Below the pieces are notes generated by a model, which was not told the DNA's origin, searched no databases, and saw only the letters and a program-made list of their open reading frames with translations. From Lachnospiraceae bacterium UBA7188 (GTDB lineage: Bacteria > Bacillota > Clostridia > Lachnospirales > Lachnospiraceae), in assembly GCA_002490995.1 (NCBI GenBank), contig DKVC01000004.1, positions 2,288 to 11,858 of the forward strand: a stretch of DNA of 9,571 nucleotides, given 5' to 3'. This document shows positions 1 through 4,936 of this stretch, piece by piece; the first letter of the stretch is position 1; every line of letters begins with the position of its first letter. The position numbers and the translations under genes are program-made.

Positions 1-983
1 GCGGACACGTCCCCTGCCTGGGTCTCGATAATCGGAAGCGCGGTCAGAGAGCCTCCGCCGTACTCCTCGTTCATTCTGGCAGCGCGCTCCAGCAGCCTGG
101 AATGCAGATAGAATACGTCTCCGGGATAAGCCTCACGTCCGGGCGGACGGCGGAGCAGCAGGGAGAGTGTACGGTATGCCGTTGCATGCTTGCTCAGGTC
201 ATCGTACACTACAAGGACATCTTCCCCCTTTTCCATCCATTCCTCACCGATGGCACAGCCTGAGTAAGGAGCAATATACTGAAGGGGAGCAAGGTCGCTT
301 GCCGTAGAAACTACTACTGTAGTATACGCCATGGCGCCGTACTCTTCCAGCGTCTTTACGATATTGGCAATGGTAGATGCTTTCTGGCCGATTGCCACAT
401 AGATACATTTAACGTTCTGTCCCTTCTGGTTGATAATGGTATCGATGGCGATGGCTGTCTTACCCGTCTGACGGTCACCGATAATCAGCTCTCGCTGGCC
501 GCGCCCGATGGGAATCATGGCATCGATAGCCTTGATACCTGTCTGAAGGGGGGTATCCACGCTCTTTCTTGTGATAACACCGCTGGCCACACGTTCGATC
601 TTGCGGTATTTGTCCGTCTGAACAGGTCCCTTGCCGTCGATAGGCTGGCCCAGCGCATTGACCACGCGGCCCATCAGAGCATCGCCCACAGGAACCTCAA
701 CCACGCGGCCTGTGGTCCTGACCGTATCGCCTTCGTTAATATTTCTGGCGCTGCCCAGCAATACCACACCCACGTTATCTTCTTCCAGATTCAACACCAT
801 GCCGTACACTTCGCCGGGAAATTCCAGCAATTCACCCTGCATGGCATTTTCCAGTCCATGTACACGAGCAATGCCGTCCGCCACCTGAATAACCGTACCC
901 ACATCGGATACATCAAGGGTGGATGCATATCTCTTGATCTGATCCTTAATCACAGAACTTATTTCTTCTGGTCTTAAATTCAT
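1..983 (-). CDS. atpA: F1Fo ATP synthase subunit alpha, partial (3' end outside window)
   Basis: This is the non-catalytic nucleotide-binding alpha subunit of the F1 head, which alternates with beta around gamma at the cytoplasmic face. The ATG at 983 opens with MNLRPEEISSVIKDQ, and about 327 codons are present before the gene leaves the window at base 1, where full-length alpha is about 500 residues. The Walker A motif GDRQTGKT falls at residues 169-176 (bases 456-479), the same numbering as in E. coli. It is followed by the Walker B region VVYDDLSKHA and the conserved RRPPGREAYPGD stretch. The gene starts 28 bases after atpH ends, with AAAGGTG about 11 bases before the ATG, so it is translated within the atp operon. 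Nothing in the visible part is broken. Family assignment is certain; the truncation is only the window edge. Confidence 0.99.
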   Translation of the reverse strand, partial: MNLRPEEISSVIKDQIKRYASTLDVSDVGTVIQVADGIARVHGLENAMQGELLEFPGEVYGMVLNLEEDNVGVVLLGSARNINEGDTVRTTGRVVEVPVGDALMGRVVNALGQPIDGKGPVQTDKYRKIERVASGVITRKSVDTPLQTGIKAIDAMIPIGRGQRELIIGDRQTGKTAIAIDTIINQKGQNVKCIYVAIGQKASTIANIVKTLEEYGAMAYTTVVVSTASDLAPLQYIAPYSGCAIGEEWMEKGEDVLVVYDDLSKHATAYRTLSLLLRRPPGREAYPGDVFYLHSRLLERAARMNEEYGGGSLTALPIIETQAGDVS

Positions 984-1011
984 GGATCTGTCGCACCTTT
1001 CTTCCAGCCGG

Positions 1012-1566
1012 TCAACCCAGCTGAATTTGTAATAATTGTTTCGTTAAGCCGTTCAGTTTTGTGCGGACACTGCTGTCCACCACTCTGTCATTGATGCGGA
1101 TGATCATTCCGCCGATGATCGAGGCATCCACCTCGTAATACATTTCCATTTTCTTATATCCGCTGGTCTCAAGCAGCTTCGCTTCCACCGCTTCCTTCTG
1201 TTTTTGATCCAGTTCCACCGCAGTGGTCACATAAGCCACGCCAATCCCGCATTCCTCCTTCACCCTTTCGGTAAAATACGCGAAAATGGCAGGCAGCTCC
1301 TTATAGCGCTCCTTGGATACCACAACCTCCAGCAAACCTGCCAGTTCATCGCTGACCCGTCCCTTAAAGGTATCCTCCACCACCTTAAGTTTATCCTGTT
1401 TCGGAACTCCAGGATGCTTCATCAGCTCATCGAACTGGGGATTTTCCTTCAGTATCCCTTCCAAGCAGCGGATTTCTTCCATCAGACTGACAGCCCTGTC
1501 CACGCCTGATTCCATGGCCACTTCATACAGAGCTTCGCCGTATGTCTTGGATACTAATTTAGCCAT
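1012..1566 (-). CDS. atpH: F1Fo ATP synthase subunit delta
   Basis: This 184-residue protein is the delta (OSCP-type) subunit, which links the top of the alpha3beta3 head to the b-subunit stalk. The N-terminal helical domain begins MAKLVSKTYGEALYEVA. The C-terminal family signature lies at about residues 147-171 (DASIIGGMIIRINDRVVD, then SSVRTKL). The length is normal for the family (about 175-185). The ATG at 1566 lies inside the end of atpF, giving a 13-base overlap, so translation is probably coupled to atpF; AAGGAA sits rather far upstream (about 14 bases), which fits coupling. atpA follows after a 28-base gap. Nothing is unusual. Confidence 0.98.
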   Translation of the reverse strand: MAKLVSKTYGEALYEVAMESGVDRAVSLMEEIRCLEGILKENPQFDELMKHPGVPKQDKLKVVEDTFKGRVSDELAGLLEVVVSKERYKELPAIFAYFTERVKEECGIGVAYVTTAVELDQKQKEAVEAKLLETSGYKKMEMYYEVDASIIGGMIIRINDRVVDSSVRTKLNGLTKQLLQIQLG

Positions 1567-2069
1567 GTCTTATCACCCATTTCCTTTATGGTCTCGTCAA
1601 TCAGCTGATTCTGCTTCGCTGTATCCATGGATGCGGCCACAAATTTGCCGGCCATAAGAGATGCCACCACAATGATCTCTCTCTTCACATCGTCGGACAT
1701 CTTCTGCTTCTCAAGCTCTGCTTCCACACGGGCTCTCTCCAGAATCCGGGCCGCCTCTTCCTTCGCCTGGGCAACTATCTGGTTCTCATTTGCCAGGCCT
1801 TTCCGGCGCGCTTCGCTTAAAATGGCTTCCGCTTCCTTTTCGACGCCCTGCAGCTTTGTCTCATATTCCTTCTTTAAAGCCTGCGCATTCTCCATGGAAG
1901 TCCTTGCCGTATCCAGCTCGGTCCGGATCTTGTCCTTACGGGCATTCAGCATCTTCCGCGCAGGGTTAAACAGAAAATAGCTCAAAATAAGGAACAGGAA
2001 AAAGACGGCTATGATCATCAGTACGGAATCAGCCAGCAGCTGCCAGTCCAGGTCAAACAGCCTGGACAT
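1554..2069 (-). CDS. atpF: F1Fo ATP synthase subunit b
   Basis: This 171-residue protein is the b subunit, the membrane-anchored peripheral stalk that holds delta and the F1 head still against rotation. It begins MSRLFDLDWQLLADS. One transmembrane helix spans about residues 13-34, followed by FNPARKMLNARK and a long charged helix rich in Glu, Lys, Arg and Ala to about residue 165, typical of b. I chose the ATG at 2069 because MxRLFDLD is the usual clostridial b-subunit N-terminus as I recall it, and CAGGAGG (2077-2083) sits 7 bases before it. A second in-frame ATG at 2096 has an equally good AAAGGAGG (2103-2110) 6 bases upstream and would add MILLTGGES. The frame stays open to an ATG at 2201, but that one has no ribosome site and lies against a hairpin. 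The 3' end overlaps atpH by 13 bases. Confidence 0.97.
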   Translation of the reverse strand: MSRLFDLDWQLLADSVLMIIAVFFLFLILSYFLFNPARKMLNARKDKIRTELDTARTSMENAQALKKEYETKLQGVEKEAEAILSEARRKGLANENQIVAQAKEEAARILERARVEAELEKQKMSDDVKREIIVVASLMAGKFVAASMDTAKQNQLIDETIKEMGDKTWLN

Positions 2070-2076
2070 GGACTCG

Positions 2077-2110
2077 CCTCCTGTTAAAAGTATCATTCCA
2101 AGCCTCCTTT
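2077..2110 (-). promoter_or_regulatory. two tandem ribosome binding sites for atpF
   Basis: Read on the minus strand, AAAGGAGG (2103-2110) lies 6 bases before the ATG at 2096, and CAGGAGG (2077-2083) lies 7 bases before the ATG at 2069. Both ATGs are in the atpF frame, nine codons apart, and the second Shine-Dalgarno site is inside the short N-terminal extension. Either or both could be used. The downstream start gives the more typical b-subunit N-terminus. Confidence 0.75.
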
Positions 2111-2137
2111 CTACCTTTTCTACATTGAAAATCTCTG

Positions 2138-2166
2138 GAAAGAACGCCCTCTCCTGGCGTTCTTTC
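2138..2166 (-). other. intercistronic mRNA hairpin between atpE and atpF
   Basis: A perfect 11-bp inverted repeat (2138-2148 GAAAGAACGCC and 2156-2166 GGCGTTCTTTC) encloses a 7-base loop. It lies about 80 bases after the atpE stop and about 40 bases before the first atpF ribosome site. In the atp transcript the loop reads AGGAGAG. No U-run follows on the minus strand, so it does not look like a full intrinsic terminator. Reasonable inferred roles are protecting the atpE message from 3' exonucleases or limiting read-through, either of which could help raise c-subunit output relative to its neighbours. Confidence 0.7.
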
Positions 2167-2200
2167 GTGTGGGATTTAGAAATTCTTAACAGGCGTACCA

Positions 2201-2219
2201 TGCCGAACGCCGTTCGGCA
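2201..2219 (-). other. short GC-rich hairpin just after atpE
   Basis: A 19-base near-palindrome, TGCCGAACG-C-CGTTCGGCA, starts about 28 bases after the atpE stop codon. As RNA it can fold into a 7-8 bp stem with a small loop. It is the first of two hairpins in the atpE-atpF spacer. The flanks 2185-2192 (CTTAACAG) and 2244-2251 (CTGTTAAG) are also complementary and could enclose it in a larger stem that reaches the atpE stop. No U-run follows. Confidence 0.6.
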
Positions 2220-2246
2220 AGCCGCTTAGAATTTCTTCCCACACTG

Positions 2247-2501
2247 TTAAGGCAGAAGGGGTTTCACGAACATAAGCAGAATAGCAACCAGCAGACCGTA
2301 CAGACCAGTGGTCTCTGCCACTGCCTGGCCAAGAAGCATGGTCTGCATAACCTTGGGCTGCGCACCGGGATTGCGTCCCACTGCCGCAGCAGCATGTCCT
2401 GCCGCGATACCCTGTCCTACACCAGGTCCGATACCGGCGATAACTGCCAGACCTGCGCCAATTGCGGAACAACCTAAGATAAAGTTCTCATTGAAATCCA
2501 T
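2247..2501 (-). CDS. atpE: F1Fo ATP synthase subunit c, predicted Na+-binding type
   Basis: This 84-residue proteolipid forms the rotating c ring of Fo in the membrane. It is a helical hairpin: the first helix contains GAGLAVIAGIGPGVGQG, the polar loop is around RNPGAQPK (residues 43-50), and the second helix contains GQAVAETTGLYGLL. The ion-carrying carboxylate is Glu63. Gln30 in the first helix and Thr64, Thr65 and Tyr68 around Glu63 line up with Gln32, Glu65, Ser66, Thr67 and Tyr70 of the Na+-binding Ilyobacter tartaricus ring (remembered sequence). Proton rings normally have a small non-polar residue after the Glu, so Na+ coupling is inferred. AGGAGG sits about 8 bases before the ATG and is preceded by an A/T-rich leader, consistent with the need for many copies. 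It lies between atpB and atpF, the standard order. Confidence 0.98.
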   Translation of the reverse strand: MDFNENFILGCSAIGAGLAVIAGIGPGVGQGIAAGHAAAAVGRNPGAQPKVMQTMLLGQAVAETTGLYGLLVAILLMFVKPLLP

Positions 2502-2579
2502 TCTTTTTTCCTCCTGAATTAAATATGAAATAATTTAAAACAACATGCAACATTAACCTGCAAATCCCTCCCGTCCCTG
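2502..2579 (-). promoter_or_regulatory. A/U-rich leader and strong ribosome site of atpE
   Basis: The 78-base spacer between atpB and atpE becomes strongly A/T-rich over its last 45 bases before the atpE ATG, ending in AGGAGG and a run of A. I see no stable stem over the ribosome site. By analogy with the E. coli atpE translational enhancer, such an unstructured U/A-rich region could raise initiation for the subunit needed in highest copy. This is inferred from composition only. Confidence 0.4.
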
Positions 2580-3320
2580 CTAACGACGGGTTCCATCGCC
2601 AATCTCATTCGAAATGTATGTCATGGTCAGCATGCAGAACACATACGTCTGAATGGCCCCGGAGAACAGATCGAAATACACATGCAGCGCTGCGGGCCAG
2701 GCTGTGGCAAACCATCCGAGCAGCCCGTAAAGCAGTGCCATCATGGCCGTTCCCGACAGGACGTTTGCAAACAAACGCAATGACAGGGAAATCGGCACCG
2801 CAACGGCGCTGATCACATTGATCGGCAGCCATATCGGCAGCCAGGGCGGCAGCGGCGAACAGAGATCCGTCCATATCGTCATGGGTTTCTGATACTTCCA
2901 CTTATTATAATGGATCATTGAAAATGTCAGGATGGCCAACGGCAGCGTGACACCATAATCCGCAGTGGGAGGACGCAAACCCAGCAGACCCGAGATATTG
3001 CTGACAAGGATAAAGATAAAAATGGTCCCGATATAATTATAAAACTTCGGAGCCGCCTGCCCCATGGAGCCGCTTACCATATTGTCCAGCATCTCGACGA
3101 TCATCTCCACCACATTCTGGAAACTGCCCGGCACTTCCGATGCCTTCGCCATACACCTGTTCGCGGCAATGGCAAACGCAATCATCAGCAGCATAACAAT
3201 CAGGATACACACATGCGAAGTAGTGATCCACACCGGATGCCCAAAGAAGGAATACTGGAACACTCCATGGATTGTAAAGTCAACATTCGACCCACCGGAC
3301 AGCAAGATTCCATGTCCCAT
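2580..3320 (-). CDS. atpB: F1Fo ATP synthase subunit a
   Basis: This 246-residue integral membrane protein is the stator subunit a of Fo, which provides the two half-channels and the arginine that the c-ring carboxylate must pass. The key motif PISLSLRLFANVLSGTAMM holds the essential arginine, Arg182 here (E. coli Arg210). The last helix region, DLFSGAIQTYVFCMLTMTYI, is the conserved C-terminal segment. Hydrophobic spans lie at about residues 33-54, 95-115, 122-135, 163-180, 190-208 and 212-236. The length is typical of the shorter Gram-positive a subunits. AGGTGA sits just before the ATG at 3320. It is preceded by atpI (66-base gap) and followed by atpE (78-base gap), in standard operon order. 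Confidence 0.98.
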   Translation of the reverse strand: MGHGILLSGGSNVDFTIHGVFQYSFFGHPVWITTSHVCILIVMLLMIAFAIAANRCMAKASEVPGSFQNVVEMIVEMLDNMVSGSMGQAAPKFYNYIGTIFIFILVSNISGLLGLRPPTADYGVTLPLAILTFSMIHYNKWKYQKPMTIWTDLCSPLPPWLPIWLPINVISAVAVPISLSLRLFANVLSGTAMMALLYGLLGWFATAWPAALHVYFDLFSGAIQTYVFCMLTMTYISNEIGDGTRR

Positions 3321-3386
3321 ACTCTCACCTCTCTTTCTGATTTATTTTGTAATACTGATAATGTCCGGACAAAGGCTGACACTTCC

Positions 3387-3860
3387 TTACTGCCCGGCAG
3401 GGATCTCTCCCTCCTGTACAAGATCCTCCTCCACCAGCGGCTCCGCAGCCGGATCCGTTTCGTGGAACAGCCTGTTGCACAGTTTATGAGTAATCGGCTG
3501 AAGATACGCCGTTACTTTCAGGCTCATATATCCAAGGAAAAAAACGAGCGGGTTCATTGTCTCCGTCAGGGAGATAACAATCAAAACCGCCGCCACCATT
3601 ACATACCGAAACAAATACCCCCTTGTGACAATGCCGGAAGCGTCATTGCCCGCGGAAAGCGCCCTGTCCAGAGTGCGGCTCATGTGAATGCTGCCCGCAA
3701 AGGCAAAAGCCACCCCGAACCACAGGCTGGGCGCATAATTCCACCTGTTCCCTATGGCCAGTGCCCCGATTATCTGGCACACAATGCCGAAAAAAAGCAT
3801 TCCCAAATGCATTTCCAGAAGTGTCCTGTTTTCCTTCCGCAGTCTCTCAATTATTTTCAT
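3387..3860 (-). CDS. atpI: ATP synthase subunit I family protein
   Basis: A 157-residue membrane protein with four likely transmembrane helices (about residues 19-37, 42-60, 83-98 and 104-120) and an acidic, probably cytoplasmic tail (about 134-157). Size, topology and position directly before atpB match AtpI (ATP_synt_I family). In other bacteria AtpI helps assemble the c ring, including Na+-type rings, or acts with AtpZ in Mg2+/Ca2+ transport; which applies here cannot be read from sequence. The chosen ATG at 3860 (MKIIERLRKENRTLLEM) overlaps the end of atpZ by 14 bases, so translation is probably coupled; its nearest AAGGAG is about 13 bases upstream. The frame is open further upstream, but that part lies inside atpZ and is ignored. 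Confidence 0.85.
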   Translation of the reverse strand: MKIIERLRKENRTLLEMHLGMLFFGIVCQIIGALAIGNRWNYAPSLWFGVAFAFAGSIHMSRTLDRALSAGNDASGIVTRGYLFRYVMVAAVLIVISLTETMNPLVFFLGYMSLKVTAYLQPITHKLCNRLFHETDPAAEPLVEEDLVQEGEIPAGQ

Positions 3861-4113
3861 CGGAATCACTCTGCTCCTTATCCTGTCCGTCACCGCCGTA
3901 CATACGCCTCGCCATGCGGTATACATTCTGTCCTCCCGCGACGGCACCTGCAACAAAAAAGAGTATCGTGAGAAAGGAAGTATCAAGCTTCCTGTCAAGC
4001 CAGACTCCTGCTGCGGACATTGCACAGATTGGCACTAACATGTTCAGCCCGAACTGTGTGACCATCACAAGTGACTGGTATACGATCCGATTGTCCCCTT
4101 TGTCTTTCTTCAT
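3847..4113 (-). CDS. atpZ: AtpZ/AtpI-type small membrane protein, first gene of the atp operon
   Basis: An 88-residue protein with two transmembrane helices (about residues 15-38 and 46-66) and a charged hydrophilic C-terminus rich in Asp, Glu and Gln. FGLNMLVPICAMSAAGVWLD, then FLTILFFVAGAVAGGQNVYRM, is typical of the AtpZ family (ATPase_gene1, sometimes annotated as an AtpZ/AtpI protein). In alkaliphilic Bacillus, AtpZ and AtpI together were reported to support Mg2+/Ca2+ uptake for the synthase; a similar role here is inference. It is the promoter-proximal gene, about 55 bases after the predicted transcription start. Its ribosome site is the variant AGGCGGTG (4118-4125), weaker than those of atpE and atpF. 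The end overlaps the atpI start by 14 bases. Confidence 0.85.
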   Translation of the reverse strand: MKKDKGDNRIVYQSLVMVTQFGLNMLVPICAMSAAGVWLDRKLDTSFLTILFFVAGAVAGGQNVYRMARRMYGGDGQDKEQSDSDENN

Positions 4114-4174
4114 GCCGCACCGCCTGCCCCAAGCTTCCCCGGATATCTGCCAAATGCTACCGCTACCACAGTGT

Positions 4175-4203
4175 ATTATACCTATTTTTATCCAAAATGT
4201 CTA
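4175..4203 (-). promoter_or_regulatory. SigA-type promoter of the atp operon
   Basis: On the minus strand TAGACA (4198-4203) and TATAAT (4175-4180) are separated by exactly 17 bases. One mismatch to the -35 consensus and a perfect -10 box make this a strong vegetative promoter. The predicted start of transcription, near 4168, leaves a leader of about 55 bases before atpZ. No other comparably good promoter was noticed within the operon. Confidence 0.85.
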
Positions 4204-4355
4204 GGGCAATATGTATGTTTTGTCCGTAAACTTTCCCTAAATTTTCGCCAAATCGGGGAATTTTCCCGCGGCAGGAAGCCCCCGGCCCGGGTATCCCTGC
4301 CGCTGCTTTCTGCCGGATTCTGTAAAAAACAGGTAAAAAACAGCTTCAAATATCA
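4204..4355. other. divergent regulatory spacer between the atp and DUF402 promoters
   Basis: No gene is supported here; the whole gene-free stretch runs 4114-4445 and holds two outward-facing promoters. Between them sits a GC-rich dyad with arms GCGGCAGG (4268-4275) and CCTGCCGC (4296-4303) around an inner CCCGGCCCGGG (4281-4291), neither followed by a T-run. An 11-base sequence, GTAAAAAACAG, is then repeated in direct tandem at 4322-4332 and 4333-4343. The repeats end 12 bases before the DUF402 -35 box, where they could act as an upstream element or operator. No known operator motif was recognised. Confidence 0.5.
4322..4343 (+). repeat. tandem 11-base direct repeat (GTAAAAAACAG x2)
   Basis: Two exact adjacent copies of GTAAAAAACAG lie just upstream of the -35 box of the plus-strand promoter at 4356. 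Each copy contains a run of six A, and the runs are spaced 11 bases apart, close to one helical turn. This could bend DNA or help RNA polymerase bind. Two copies alone could also be chance. Confidence 0.6.
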
Positions 4356-4384
4356 TTGACTAATACCCGCAACGGTTGTATTAT
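4356..4384 (+). promoter_or_regulatory. SigA-type promoter of the DUF402 gene
   Basis: TTGACT (4356-4361) and TATTAT (4379-4384) are separated by 17 bases, each one mismatch from consensus. Transcription would begin near 4391, about 55 bases before the ATG at 4446. This argues against the longer reading frame that begins with TTG at 4356, because that codon is part of the -35 box. Confidence 0.8.
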
Positions 4385-4445
4385 TTTTAAAATACATACG
4401 AAAAACCGACGAAGAAAAGAATCACCTGATTCAAAGGAGCCCGCC

Positions 4446-4925
4446 ATGAATATTTCAAAAATTTACCGCAAACGTATTATTCCCGCCGAATGCATTCTTC
4501 TGAAGGATGATATCATCCTGGCGCAGGACGGGGAAACTCTTATTACAAAATGGAATACCCTCAATCCCAAAACAGCCTTTTCCCACGGCTGTTCCTGCTT
4601 CTATCTGACAGAAGGCATCAAGGTGAGCAAAATCTACCGCAGCGACAATTCACTGCTGTACTGGTACTGTGACATCGTGGAATATTCTTATGATGAGGAA
4701 GACGGCGCGATGACATTCACTGACCTTCTTGCCGATGTCATCATCTATCCCGACGGGCATTTCAAGGTGGTTGACCTGGATGAGCTGGCGGAAGCCATGG
4801 AGAAAAATCTGATTACGGAAAAGCAGATGATCTCCTGCCTGCGCAGTCTGAATCATCTGCTCTCATTGGTCTACCGCGATAAATTTGACAGAATACAGAA
4901 TAAGCTTGACAGTCTGGGGCTGTAA
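4446..4925 (+). CDS. DUF402 domain protein (possible nucleotide phosphatase)
   Basis: A 159-residue soluble protein, the only plus-strand gene here. The core at about residues 70-115 (LLYWYCDIVEYS, then FTDLLADVIIYPDGHF and VDLDELAEA) matches the DUF402 pattern: W-Y-x-D-I, an acidic D-x3-D strand, PDG, then D-x-D-E-L. DUF402 members such as S. aureus Ntdp and actinobacterial FomD hydrolyse nucleotide phosphates or CMP conjugates using acidic residues and metal; candidate ligands here are Asp76, Asp93, Asp97, Asp110, Asp112 and Glu113. The substrate cannot be assigned. The N-terminal part (1-65) is less conserved. The start at 4446 is supported by AAAGGAG (4433-4439) 6 bases upstream and by the promoter at 4356-4384. 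It diverges from the atp operon and ends 11 bases from the convergent hydrolase gene. Confidence 0.75.
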   Translation: MNISKIYRKRIIPAECILLKDDIILAQDGETLITKWNTLNPKTAFSHGCSCFYLTEGIKVSKIYRSDNSLLYWYCDIVEYSYDEEDGAMTFTDLLADVIIYPDGHFKVVDLDELAEAMEKNLITEKQMISCLRSLNHLLSLVYRDKFDRIQNKLDSLGL

Positions 4926-4936
4926 CCTACAGAAAA

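Noticed and set aside
2070..2201. Longer atpF reading frame starting at ATG 2201
   Set aside because: The extra 44 codons cross an intercistronic hairpin, have no ribosome site at 2201 and do not resemble a b-subunit N-terminus. Two downstream ATGs have strong ribosome sites.
3362..3371. Palindrome TGTCCGGACA between atpI and atpB
   Set aside because: A single short palindrome inside an operon, with no partner site; too little to call a regulatory element.
3213..3971. 252-codon plus-strand open frame opposite atpB and atpI
   Set aside because: It runs antisense to clearly conserved ATP synthase genes and its translation shows no domain or sensible composition.
3861..4025. Longer atpI reading frame starting at 4025
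   Set aside because: The extension lies entirely within atpZ in another frame. The ATG at 3860 gives a normal AtpI N-terminus and a typical short overlap.
4356..4445. N-terminal extension of the DUF402 protein from a TTG at 4356
   Set aside because: That TTG is part of a good -35 box, and the ATG at 4446 has a clear AAAGGAG at 6 bases.
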